DNA of 64,000 nt, from the NCBI RefSeq assembly GCF_900091615.1, contig NZ_FMIA01000002.1, positions 4,278,001 through 4,342,000 of the forward strand, read 5' to 3'. This stretch comes from Micromonospora yangpuensis (GTDB lineage: Bacteria > Actinomycetota > Actinomycetes > Mycobacteriales > Micromonosporaceae). The translations under genes and the position numbers were made by a program. Of this stretch, positions 53,157-60,988 are shown one piece after another (within the stretch, counting starts at the first letter, position 1; each line of letters opens with the position of its first letter). A model generated the notes under the pieces. The model was not told the DNA's origin, did not search any database, and worked only from the letters and a program-made list of their open reading frames with translations.

Positions 53157-54208
53157 CGTGTCGTCCCCCTGGTGCGGGCGTGCCGCTGCGCGGCCACGAA
53201 ACGCACCATGTCGAGCAGCCAGTCGGTGTCGGTACGCAGCCGCAGGTGGGCGGCTCCGGCGGTACGCAGCTCGCGGGCGATCGCCGACCGTTGGGCGGCG
53301 GCCGCCTCGGCATACCGCTGGCGCAGTCGTGGGTCCGCGGTCTGCACCTCGTGCAGCTCACCGGTCTCCGGGTCGACGACCGGGAGCACCCCGACGTCGG
53401 GCAGCTCCAGCTCCCGCGGATCGACCACCTCGATGGCCAGGACGTCGTGCCGGACCCGCAGCTTCCGGACCGGCCGCCCCCACTGCTGCGGCGGGGCGAG
53501 GAAGTCGGAGATGACCACGGCCACCCCCCGCCGACGCGGCGGCCGGTTCAACATGTCCACCAGCACACCCAGGTCACTGCGGCCGGGCCGGACCGGGGTG
53601 GCGGCCACGGCCCGCAGCAGCCCCTGCGCCTCCTTGCGTCCGGAGCGGGCCGGTAGTCGCTGGATCGTCCCCGGCCCGGTCGACGTGCGGCCGGCTGGCA
53701 TGGCACCGGCTGGCATGGCACCGGCTGGCGTGGTGCCGGCTGGCGTGGAGTCTGCCGAGGCGGGGCGGCGCCACCACCGGCGGGCCGGCGCGGCAGGCTG
53801 GCCGCCGCTGCCGATCACCGCGCCGATCCGGTTTCCGCCCCGCACCGTCAGGTGTGACATCGCCGCCACGGCGGCCACCGCCAGGTCACGCTTGAGCCAC
53901 CGGCCGGTGCCGAAGTCCAGACTCGCCGACAGGTCCACCGCGAGCCAGGTCTCCAGCTCCCGGTCGGCCACGGTCCGCCGGACGTGCGGGGTCGTCGTGC
54001 GCGCGGTCACCGGCCAGTCCATCCGGCGTACGTCGTCACCGGGCCGGTACTCGCGGGACTCCCCCGCCTCGCTGCCCGGACCGGGCAGCAGGCCCGCGTA
54101 GTCACCCTGGAGCAGGCCGTCGAGCTTGCGGGAGACCATCAACTGCAGACGGGCCAACACCGCCTCGGTACGCGGCTCGGCGGCCACCGGTCGGGTGGGA
54201 CCGGTCAC
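53153..54208 (-). CDS. DUF58 domain protein with pentapeptide-repeat insert
   Basis: The protein has 351 residues. GTG 54208 overlaps the MoxR stop (GTGA). The DUF58 signature GDYAGLLPGPGSEAGESREY then DDVRRMDWPVTART is clear, followed by a VWA-like core (LAVDLSASLDFGTG). Residues around 180-205 carry copies of TPAGT/MPAG-type pentapeptides, coded by 15-base DNA repeats around 53691-53750. The insert falls in a loop and is probably neutral. It is the middle gene of moxR-DUF58-VWA. Confidence 0.92.
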   Translation of the reverse strand: MTGPTRPVAAEPRTEAVLARLQLMVSRKLDGLLQGDYAGLLPGPGSEAGESREYRPGDDVRRMDWPVTARTTTPHVRRTVADRELETWLAVDLSASLDFGTGRWLKRDLAVAAVAAMSHLTVRGGNRIGAVIGSGGQPAAPARRWWRRPASADSTPAGTTPAGAMPAGAMPAGRTSTGPGTIQRLPARSGRKEAQGLLRAVAATPVRPGRSDLGVLVDMLNRPPRRRGVAVVISDFLAPPQQWGRPVRKLRVRHDVLAIEVVDPRELELPDVGVLPVVDPETGELHEVQTADPRLRQRYAEAAAAQRSAIARELRTAGAAHLRLRTDTDWLLDMVRFVAAQRHARTRGTTR

Positions 54209-55389
54209 GGCAGCTGCCCGGGCCAACCGGCACTACCCGGCGCGCCGGTCGGTGCCGGCGTGGCCTGTTGCCGGGGGGCCACCGACGGCAGCGGGATGGT
54301 CGACATCACCCGGTGCACCACGTGGTCGGCGGGTACGTCGTCGGCGAGCGCGTCGTAGCTGAGCACCAGCCGGTGGCGCAGAATGTCGGGGGCGATGTCC
54401 TGCACGTCCTGCGGCAGGGCGTAGTCGCGGCCCCGCAGCAACGCCAACGCGCGGGTGGCCCGGACCAGACCGAGCGAGGCGCGCGGACTGGCACCGTACT
54501 GGATCAGTTGCGCGACGTCGGGCATGCCGTGCTCCGCCGGGGTACGGGTGGCCAGCACCAGCCGGACCGCGTAGTCGACGAGTGCGTTGTGGACGAATAC
54601 CTGATCCGCCTTGCGCTGCAGGGTCAGCAGGTCGGTGGTGGTGAAGACCGGCGCCGGCACGGGCGGGGCCACTCCCATCCGGTAGACGATCTCCCGCTCC
54701 TCGGCATCGGTCGGATACCCCACCACGATCTTCATCAGGAACCGGTCCCGTTGCGCCTCCGGCAGCGGGTACACGCCCTCCTGCTCGATCGGGTTCTGGG
54801 TGGCCATCACCAGGAACGGGTCCGGCACCCGGTGGGACTCGCCGCCGATGGAGACCTGACGCTCGCTCATCACCTCCAGCAGGGCCGACTGCACCTTGGC
54901 CGGGGCCCGGTTGATCTCGTCGGCGAGCAGGAAGTTGACGAACACCGGCCCCAGCTCGACGTCGAACTTCTCGCTTGACTGCCGGTAGATCCGGGTGCCC
55001 ATGATGTCGGCGGGGACCAGGTCCGGCGTGAACTGCACCCGGGCGAAGGAGCCACCGACCACCCGGGCCATGGTCTCCACGGCGAGGGTCTTGGCCACCC
55101 CGGGCACCCCCTCCAGGAGGCAGTGCCCCCGGGCGAGCAGCGCGACGAACATCCGCTCGACCATCCGGTCCTGTCCGACGATCACCCGCTTGATCTCGAA
55201 GAGCGCCCGCTCCACCAGGGTGGCGTCCTGCGCCGGCGTCGTCTGCGGTACGGCTCCACCCGGGTACGGCCGCGGGCCGGACGCCCCCGGCTGCGGCCCG
55301 GACGCGTCCGGCGTCGGCTGCGGGGCGGACCCGTCCGGCGTGGCCCCGTCGGCCGGGGTCGGGGCGTCGGGTGTGGTCGGCTGGGCCAC
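54205..55389 (-). CDS. MoxR family AAA+ ATPase
   Basis: The protein has 394 residues. A Pro/Thr-rich N-terminal tail (about 1-60) is followed by the AAA+ core: Walker A EGVPGVAKT, Walker B LLADEINRAP, sensor 1 MATQNP and the Arg finger region EAQRDRFL. GTG 55389 is set by GGAGGACCG. It uses ATP to remodel partners, here the DUF58 and VWA proteins encoded next. The tail repeats units such as GPQPGASGPRP. Confidence 0.94.
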   Translation of the reverse strand: MAQPTTPDAPTPADGATPDGSAPQPTPDASGPQPGASGPRPYPGGAVPQTTPAQDATLVERALFEIKRVIVGQDRMVERMFVALLARGHCLLEGVPGVAKTLAVETMARVVGGSFARVQFTPDLVPADIMGTRIYRQSSEKFDVELGPVFVNFLLADEINRAPAKVQSALLEVMSERQVSIGGESHRVPDPFLVMATQNPIEQEGVYPLPEAQRDRFLMKIVVGYPTDAEEREIVYRMGVAPPVPAPVFTTTDLLTLQRKADQVFVHNALVDYAVRLVLATRTPAEHGMPDVAQLIQYGASPRASLGLVRATRALALLRGRDYALPQDVQDIAPDILRHRLVLSYDALADDVPADHVVHRVMSTIPLPSVAPRQQATPAPTGAPGSAGWPGQLP

Positions 55390-55620
55390 CGGTCCTCCAC
55401 AGCGTGATCGGTTGTCGCGGCGTCGTGCCCCACAAGACTCGCATGCCCGGCTGAGAGCCGAGACGCCGGAGAAGCCTTTTCCGCCACGCCGTCCCGACCT
55501 GTCCGAAACGCCGACGCGGGTGGACACGAAGGGGTTCGGCGTGTGTACGATTCACCCCGTCGCCGGGCGGCTCCCCCCGTGGTCGCCCGGCGCTCAACCT
55601 TCTCCCGAGCGCATCGAGCC

Positions 55621-55662
55621 GAGTCCTCACGGCCGAGTGCTCACAGCTGAGTGCTCACCGCC
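55621..55662. repeat. Three tandem 14-base repeats
   Basis: GAGTCCTCACGGCC, GAGTGCTCACAGCT and GAGTGCTCACCGCC follow one another without gaps. They lie about 230 bases upstream of moxR and could be regulator sites or slippage products. Confidence 0.75.
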
Positions 55663-55751
55663 AGGGCGCTTCGATCTGAGTGCAGCGATTTGAGCGCGCC
55701 GGCCCGCCGAAGCACGCCGATGGTTCCGGGTCCTCGGGCCTGGCCCACCAG

Positions 55752-55805
55752 AAAAGATCTTGAGGAAAATGCCCCTCCGGGGGTCGTTTTCTTCCAAGAT
55801 CTTTT
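55752..55805. repeat. 54-base imperfect palindrome with perfect 11-base ends
   Basis: AAAAGATCTTG at the left end is the exact complement of CAAGATCTTTT at the right end, and the inner arms (GAAAA...CCCC/GGGG...TTTTC) continue the pairing to a short loop. The right end in T-run fashion (CTTTT) makes it terminator-like, but no gene ends nearby; a dispersed palindromic repeat is more likely. Confidence 0.8.
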
Positions 55806-55830
55806 GCGTCGACGAGTCCACATCCCGGCA

Positions 55831-55867
55831 GGTGTCGTGCCACCCGGCAGGGTGTCGTGCCACCCGG
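55831..55867. repeat. 17-base direct repeat, 20-base period
   Basis: GGTGTCGTGCCACCCGG occurs at 55831 and 55851. Each copy also contains the partial dyad GGTG/CACC. It lies 55-90 bases upstream of the small Cys protein gene, a suitable place for a regulator site. Confidence 0.7.
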
Positions 55868-55908
55868 ACACCTGATCTCCGCGCAGTGCCGGCGACGCGT
55901 GGCGCGGA

Positions 55909-55914
55909 TAGAGT
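55909..55914 (+). promoter_or_regulatory. -10 box of a probable leaderless promoter (small Cys protein and PH genes)
   Basis: TAGAGT lies seven bases before ATG 55922. Confidence 0.5.
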
Positions 55915-55921
55915 GGTCGTG

Positions 55922-56146
55922 ATGACCAGCCCCGCCGAAGAGATCCCGATCTGCTCTGCCCGTGGCTGTCGGGCCCCGGCCGACTGGGCCCTGCGGTGGA
56001 ACAATCCGCGTCTGCACGACGCCCAGCGGCGCAAGACCTGGATGGCCTGTCCCGAGCACCGACCCACCCTCGCCGACTTCCTCGACGCCCGGGGCTTTCT
56101 CCGGGAGGTCGCGCCGGTGGCCGGATCGCCTACCCTCGACACGTGA
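55922..56146 (+). CDS. Small conserved protein with putative zinc-binding Cys/His
   Basis: The protein has 74 residues. Cys11 and Cys16 (ICSARGCRAP) and a later CPEHRP give a C-x4-C...C-x2-H pattern that could bind zinc. Trp-rich WALRWNN lies between. Homologues in actinobacteria are sometimes labelled as acetone carboxylase, which the size makes unlikely. Its stop overlaps the GTG of the first PH-domain gene (GTGA), so all three genes form one transcript from the TAGAGT promoter. Confidence 0.75.
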   Translation: MTSPAEEIPICSARGCRAPADWALRWNNPRLHDAQRRKTWMACPEHRPTLADFLDARGFLREVAPVAGSPTLDT

Positions 56147-56721
56147 GCACACCCGACAGATCACCGAAGGTGAGCGACGACGACCTGGCCGGGGTGGCTC
56201 CCGCCCCGATCGGTCCCCCGGAGCACGCCCCGATCAGTCCCCTGGAGCCCTGGCCTGCCACCGTACGCTGGCAGTCCATCTCCCGAGACCTGGTCTGGGT
56301 GGAGTTGATCCGGCTGGCGATGACCATGGCCTTCCTCGTGGTCGGCCTCGCCGTCGGGTGGGCCCTCACCGGCCACTGGCTCTTCGGTGCCGCGCTCGGC
56401 GCCCTCGGCGTGCTCGTCGTCCTGCGGGTGGTGACGATCGTGCGGGCCGTCCGCGCCTGGGGGTACGCCGAACGCGACGACGACCTGCTGGTCCGGCACG
56501 GCCTGCTGGTCCGACGGCTCTCCATCGTGCCCTACGCCCGGATGCAGTTCGTCGACGTCAGCGCCGGCCCGCTGGAACGCGCCTTCGACCTGGCCACCGT
56601 GCAGCTGCACACCGCCGCCGCGGCCACCGACGCCCGGGTGCCCGGTCTGCGTCCGGCGGAAGCCTCCCGGTTGCGCGACCGGCTCACCGCCCTCGGTGAA
56701 GATCGCGCGGAGGGCCTGTGA
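56143..56721 (+). CDS. Bacterial PH-domain membrane protein, YdbS-like
   Basis: The protein has 192 residues. Two membrane spans (about 60-105) come before a bacterial PH domain (about 110-185) with the conserved RRLSIVPYARMQFVDVSAGP. The start is GTG 56143, overlapping the previous stop. YdbS/YdbT pairs occur widely in Gram-positive bacteria; in Bacillus they protect against some antimicrobial peptides. Its stop overlaps the next GTG (GTGA). Confidence 0.9.
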   Translation: MSTPDRSPKVSDDDLAGVAPAPIGPPEHAPISPLEPWPATVRWQSISRDLVWVELIRLAMTMAFLVVGLAVGWALTGHWLFGAALGALGVLVVLRVVTIVRAVRAWGYAERDDDLLVRHGLLVRRLSIVPYARMQFVDVSAGPLERAFDLATVQLHTAAAATDARVPGLRPAEASRLRDRLTALGEDRAEGL

Positions 56722-58382
56722 CCGCCCCGCACGGACCTGACGGGCCGACGGGTGATCGTGATCCCGCCGGGGCGGCCTGGCCGGTGCACGGCACCACCGA
56801 CGCCGACCGCCCCACCACCGACGCAGGCTGGCCCACCGAGGGGAGCACCGACACAGGCCGGCCCACCGACACAGGCTGGTCCGCCCACGGCAGCACCGAC
56901 ACCGACCGCCCCGCCGCTGGCGTCACCGACGCAGGCTGGCCGGCGGGTCCGCCGGAACAGCCCGGGCCGCCCGGACCGCAGGCGCCACAAGAACAGGGAC
57001 CACACGGACAGCCTGGACCACACGGACCGCAGGCGCCACAAGGACAACCGGGACCACACGGGCAGCCGGTGGTCGAGCCCCGGCAGCGGTTGCATCCGCT
57101 GAGCCCGGCCCTGCACGGGGCCAAGTCGCTGGTCGTGGTGATCGCGGGGCTGTCCTGGTCGACGCTGTCCCGGGTGGGCTTCGGCTGGTTCGCGGCGATG
57201 GTCGCCGTGCTGGCCCTGGGGGCCACCGTGCTCGCCGTGGTCAGCTGGTTCAACACCGGATACCACGTGGTCGGGCGCGAGCTACGGGTCTACGAGGGCC
57301 TGCTGTGGCGTCGTACCCGGGCCATCCCGCTGGAACGGCTCCAGGCCGTCGAGGTGGTCCGGCCGTTGCTCGCCCAGCTCACCGGGTTGGCCGAGCTGCG
57401 CCTGGAGGTGGTCGGTGGCGGCAAGACCGAGGCCCCGCTGGCCTACCTGAGTGTGGCCGACGCCGCCGCGTTGCGCGGTCGGCTGCTCGCCCTGGCCGGT
57501 ACCGTCCACCCGGTGTCGCCGGCCAGCACACCGGACGAGACGCCGGGTGCCGCGCCCGTCCCGCCGGTCGGGCGGCCTCTGCACGCGGTACGCAACCAGG
57601 ATCTGCTGGTCAGCCAGCTGCTCACCCCGCAGGCGTTCCTGTTGCCCTTCGGCGTGGCCTTCGTCGTGGCGCAGTTCCTCTCCGAGGGGTCCTGGTCGTT
57701 CATCGCGGTGGCCAGCACGCTCACCGCGATGGCCGGGGTGCTGCTGCAACCGGTCCGCCGGGTGCTCGACGACTGGTCGTTCCGGATCGGGCACGACGGT
57801 GAGGTGCTGCGGATCCGCAACGGCCTGGTGGAGACCCGCGCCCAGACCGTGCCGCTCAACCGGGTGCAGGCTCTCGGGGTCACCTGGCCGTTGCTCTGGC
57901 GGATGAAGGGCTGGCTGCGGCTGCGGCTGGAGGTCGCCGGCTACTCCGCGGGCGAGGCCGACGACCGTAACCGGCCGGACCGGCTGCTGCCGGTCGGCGA
58001 CGTGGCCACCGGCGAGATGATCGTGGCCGAGGTGCTGCCGGGGGTGCGCCTGGGCGGGTTGCCGTTGACCCCGCCGCCGCCCCGGGCGCGGTGGCTGAAC
58101 CCGCTGAGCCGGTCCCGGCTCGGTGCCGGCCTCACCGACGAGGTGTTCGCCAGTCGATCCGGCCTGCTCACCCGGCAGCTCGCGCTGGTGCCGTACGCCC
58201 GGATCCAGAGCGTGCGGGTGGTGCAGGGCCCGGTTCAGCGCCGGCTCGGCCTGGCCACGGTGCACGCGGACACCGCCGGTGGGGCGGGCGCGGCAGCCCA
58301 GGACCGGGACCTGGCCGAGGCCTGGGCGTTGGCGGCGGAGCTGACCGCACGCTCGCACGCCTCCCGGCGCATCGTCCGCTGA
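56718..58382 (+). CDS. Bacterial PH-domain membrane protein, YdbT-like, with repetitive N-terminus
   Basis: The protein has 554 residues. The first 125 are low complexity: TDADRP/TDTGRP repeats, then PHGQPGPHGPQAPQG repeats. Four membrane spans in two pairs (about 133-180 and 300-345) alternate with three PH-type segments, marked by RRTRAIPLERLQAVEVVRP, RAQTVPLNRVQALGVTW and LTRQLALVPYARIQSVRVV. It is the partner of the preceding YdbS-like protein. Its last 21 bases, including the stop, are duplicated directly behind it. Confidence 0.9.
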   Translation: MTAPHGPDGPTGDRDPAGAAWPVHGTTDADRPTTDAGWPTEGSTDTGRPTDTGWSAHGSTDTDRPAAGVTDAGWPAGPPEQPGPPGPQAPQEQGPHGQPGPHGPQAPQGQPGPHGQPVVEPRQRLHPLSPALHGAKSLVVVIAGLSWSTLSRVGFGWFAAMVAVLALGATVLAVVSWFNTGYHVVGRELRVYEGLLWRRTRAIPLERLQAVEVVRPLLAQLTGLAELRLEVVGGGKTEAPLAYLSVADAAALRGRLLALAGTVHPVSPASTPDETPGAAPVPPVGRPLHAVRNQDLLVSQLLTPQAFLLPFGVAFVVAQFLSEGSWSFIAVASTLTAMAGVLLQPVRRVLDDWSFRIGHDGEVLRIRNGLVETRAQTVPLNRVQALGVTWPLLWRMKGWLRLRLEVAGYSAGEADDRNRPDRLLPVGDVATGEMIVAEVLPGVRLGGLPLTPPPPRARWLNPLSRSRLGAGLTDEVFASRSGLLTRQLALVPYARIQSVRVVQGPVQRRLGLATVHADTAGGAGAAAQDRDLAEAWALAAELTARSHASRRIVR

Positions 58383-58403
58383 TCCCGGCGCATCGTCCGC
58401 TGA
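58362..58403 (+). repeat. Tandem duplication of the last 21 bases of the YdbT-like gene
   Basis: Positions 58362-58382 and 58383-58403 are identical, both ending in TGA. The second copy is non-coding and out of use. It is probably a recent replication slip. Confidence 0.88.
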
Positions 58404-58483
58404 TCCCGCCGCAGCCGCACCCGGTCGTCCACGGCAGCGGCCGTACCGGTGTCGTTCGCCTGAGCCGCGCCGGCGGGCGCGGA

Positions 58484-59647
58484 CTACTTCGCCGGGCTGG
58501 ACGCCGGCTCGCCGGCGTCGCCGGTTGCCGTCGTGGCCGAAGTCGGCGTCGAGGTCGGTGCAGTCGGTGCAGTCGGTGCAGTCGGTGCAGTCGGTGCCGA
58601 CAACGCAGGAGCCGGCTCCGACGCCGGTGGTGGCTCCGACGCCGGTGGTGACTGCGGGTCGTGGTCGGGGCCCGGGGGGCCGTCGGCCGGCCTCCGCCGA
58701 CCGCGTCGGGCCGCCCACCAGCGTTCGGCCAGCCCGACCACCAGGAAGGTCAGCCCCACGTACGCCCAGCCCACCAGGACGTCGATCACGTAGTGCTCAC
58801 CGGAGTAGACCAGGGTCAGGGTCATCGCCAGCGGGTACGCGAACAGCAGTGGCCACCAGCGCCGGCGTACCGACGGCAGGAAGAAGACCACGACGAAGAG
58901 CGCCCAGGCGGTGTGCAGCGACGGCATGGCGGCCACCGGGTTCGAGGCGATCTGCCCGGCGTTGAGCAGGTTGCCCGCGCCGCCCATGCCGAAGGCCCGC
59001 CAGCCTCGGGTGGAGATCCGGGCGACCTCTTCCAGCAGGCCGTACTGGGCCGCCCACCACGGCGGCGCGGCCGGGTAGAGGAAGTAGGTGGCCAGGCCCG
59101 AGGCGCAGAGGAACCCGAACCGGCTCATGTACGCGATCCAGCGTTCCCGGTTGCGCATCCAGAGCACCGCGGCGGCGGCGAGGGCCACCACGAAGTGCGA
59201 GAAGTAGACCCAGCTGGCCGCGATGTCCCACCACTGCAGCTCCGGCCGGTAGAAGCGCTCCTGCAGCCAGATGGTGGGCACCTCGCCACCGGTGGCCCAG
59301 CCGAACATCACCAGGTCGGCGACGATCAGCTCGTACGAGTGCGGGGTCGCGCCGTTGTCGGCGAAGCCACGGGACAGGTTGTAGAGCGCGAGAAGAATGA
59401 CCACCGGCGCCCAGTCCCGGCCGAAGCGGAGATGGTCACGCCACGGGCGGGCCGAGTTCCAGGCGATGGTCCCCGCCCAGATCCAGACGAAGGCGTACAC
59501 CGGGTCGGTGGGCAGACCGATGGTCAGCCAGCAGACGACGAAGGCGACGCTCCAGATCGCCATGGCGATCACGCGGCGTCGGCCTCCGTCGGGCGACGCC
59601 GACGGGTCCGTGCGGGCGGGGGGCTGGGGGTCAGTCACGACGGCCAT
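58484..59647 (-). CDS. PAP2-family membrane phosphatase/inositolphosphotransferase
   Basis: The protein has 387 residues and about six membrane spans. The PAP2 motifs are AMPSLHTAWALF and YSGEHYVIDVLVGW, each with a catalytic His. The layout with a long N-terminal half resembles AUR1-like inositol phosphotransferases more than simple phosphatases. ATG 59647 is preceded by TAACCT at eight bases; the long open frame upstream is meaningless. The C-terminal 75 residues are Pro/Ser/Thr-rich with a run of APT units coded by 9-base DNA repeats. Confidence 0.88.
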   Translation of the reverse strand: MAVVTDPQPPARTDPSASPDGGRRRVIAMAIWSVAFVVCWLTIGLPTDPVYAFVWIWAGTIAWNSARPWRDHLRFGRDWAPVVILLALYNLSRGFADNGATPHSYELIVADLVMFGWATGGEVPTIWLQERFYRPELQWWDIAASWVYFSHFVVALAAAAVLWMRNRERWIAYMSRFGFLCASGLATYFLYPAAPPWWAAQYGLLEEVARISTRGWRAFGMGGAGNLLNAGQIASNPVAAMPSLHTAWALFVVVFFLPSVRRRWWPLLFAYPLAMTLTLVYSGEHYVIDVLVGWAYVGLTFLVVGLAERWWAARRGRRRPADGPPGPDHDPQSPPASEPPPASEPAPALSAPTAPTAPTAPTAPTSTPTSATTATGDAGEPASSPAK

Positions 59648-59749
59648 CGCGGTCAAGGTTAACGGCGTGGGTCGCATCGATGGACGCCGACCACCGGGTT
59701 GGCGGATGACGGCAGGTCCCACGGCTACCCCGGGCCCGGTCGGCCGGCC

Positions 59750-59755
59750 TAGGCT
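59750..59755 (+). promoter_or_regulatory. -10 box of a probable leaderless promoter (thioesterase operon)
   Basis: TAGGCT lies exactly seven bases before ATG 59763. Confidence 0.5.
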
Positions 59756-59762
59756 GGTGGCC

Positions 59763-60158
59763 ATGCCGGAGCATTCCCTCACCCCCGGACTGGACGCCCG
59801 CGTCGAGCTGACCGTGACCGAGGCCGACACCGCGCAGTCGGTCGGTTCCGGCGACGTGCCGGTGCTGGGTACGCCCCGGGTCCTGGCGTTGGCGGAGGCG
59901 GCGACCGTGGCGGCGACCGTGACCGGGCTGCCGTCCGGCCTGACCAGCGTCGGGGTCCGCGTCGAGCTGACCCACCGGCTGGCCACCCCGGTGGGTCGCA
60001 CGGTGGTGGCACAGGCCCGGCTGGCCGAGGTCGACGGGCGGCGGCTGCTGTTCGAGGTGACGGTCAGCGACGGCGACCAGGTGGCGGCACAGGTACGGAT
60101 CGAACGGACGGTGGTGGACCGGCAGCGCTTCGTCGCCCGGGCCACCGGCTCGTCGTGA
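59763..60158 (+). CDS. Thioesterase, FlK-like hotdog fold
   Basis: This 131-residue protein has the hotdog-fold pattern of fluoroacetyl-CoA thioesterase-like proteins: GTPRVLALAEAATVAA (active-site Thr and Glu region), TSVGVRVELTHRLATPVG and the final strands. It hydrolyses an acyl-CoA in the cytosol; fluoroacetyl-CoA specificity is not implied. The stop overlaps the next GTG (GTGA). Confidence 0.88.
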   Translation: MPEHSLTPGLDARVELTVTEADTAQSVGSGDVPVLGTPRVLALAEAATVAATVTGLPSGLTSVGVRVELTHRLATPVGRTVVAQARLAEVDGRRLLFEVTVSDGDQVAAQVRIERTVVDRQRFVARATGSS

Positions 60159-60985
60159 CGCTGCGGTTCACCGAGGCCGCCGACCGGGTGTACGTGCTGC
60201 GCGAGCCGATGCTGGAGGTCAACGTCACGCTGGTCGTCGGCGACGGCGCGGCGCTGCTGGTGGACACCCTCTCCACCGCCGGGCAGGCCGCCGAGCTGGC
60301 CGCCGCCGTCCGGACGGTCACCACGGGGGCGTTGACGGTGGTCAACACCCACCACCACTTCGACCACTGCTTCGGCAACCGCACCCTCGCCGCCGACCCG
60401 CCCCGCCCGGTGTACGCGCACACCTCGGTCGTCGCGGCGCTGCGGGACCGTCCGGACCGGGTACGCCGGGCCGCGGTCGAGGAGATGCGCGCCAGCCAGC
60501 CGGCTCTCGCCGTCGAGCTGGCCCGCACGGCGCTGCTGGCCCCGACCGAGCCGGTCGAGGTCCAGACGGTGCTCGACGTGGGCGGCCGGCGGGTGCTGCT
60601 GCGCCATCCCGGCCCCGGGCACACCGCCGGTGACCTGGTGGTGCAGCTGCCCGACGTCGACGTGCTGGTGGCCGGGGACCTGGTCGAGTCGGCCGGCCCG
60701 CCGGACTTCGCCGACGCGTACCCCCTGCGGTGGCCGGACGCGGTCGCGGACCTGCTGCGGCTGACGGGCCCGGGGACGGTCGTGGTGCCGGGGCACGGCC
60801 CGCTGGTCGACGTCGGGTTCGTCCGCACCCAGCACGCCCGGCTCACCGAGCTGGCCGGGCTGATCCGGGCCGCGCACGCCGCCGGCGACCCACCGGAGCG
60901 GGTGGCCGAGGTGGCCCCGTTCGGCGCCAGGGCCGGCCTCGACGCGGCCCGGCGGGGCTTCGCCCAGCTCGACGGGGTCGACTGA
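60155..60985 (+). CDS. MBL-fold metallo-hydrolase
   Basis: The protein has 276 residues. The zinc motif is NTHHHFDHCFGN, where the first His is followed by HFDH as in the HxHxDH core. Later ligands are in HPGPGHTAGDL, DVLVAGDLVES and VVPGHGP. No membrane or signal segment is seen. It lies in an operon after the thioesterase and before the exporter. The substrate is unknown; glyoxalase II-like thioester hydrolysis is a possibility given the neighbour. Confidence 0.9.
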   Translation: MTLRFTEAADRVYVLREPMLEVNVTLVVGDGAALLVDTLSTAGQAAELAAAVRTVTTGALTVVNTHHHFDHCFGNRTLAADPPRPVYAHTSVVAALRDRPDRVRRAAVEEMRASQPALAVELARTALLAPTEPVEVQTVLDVGGRRVLLRHPGPGHTAGDLVVQLPDVDVLVAGDLVESAGPPDFADAYPLRWPDAVADLLRLTGPGTVVVPGHGPLVDVGFVRTQHARLTELAGLIRAAHAAGDPPERVAEVAPFGARAGLDAARRGFAQLDGVD

Positions 60986-60988
60986 GCC

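Larger units (their letters stand above)
55390..55921. other. 532-base non-coding divergent region upstream of moxR
   Basis: It separates moxR from the small Cys protein gene. It holds three kinds of repeats: 14-base tandem units at 55621, a 54-base palindrome at 55752 and a 17-base direct repeat at 55831 and 55851. The first 230 bases after the moxR start hold no clear feature. Promoters for moxR are not identified. Confidence 0.7.
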
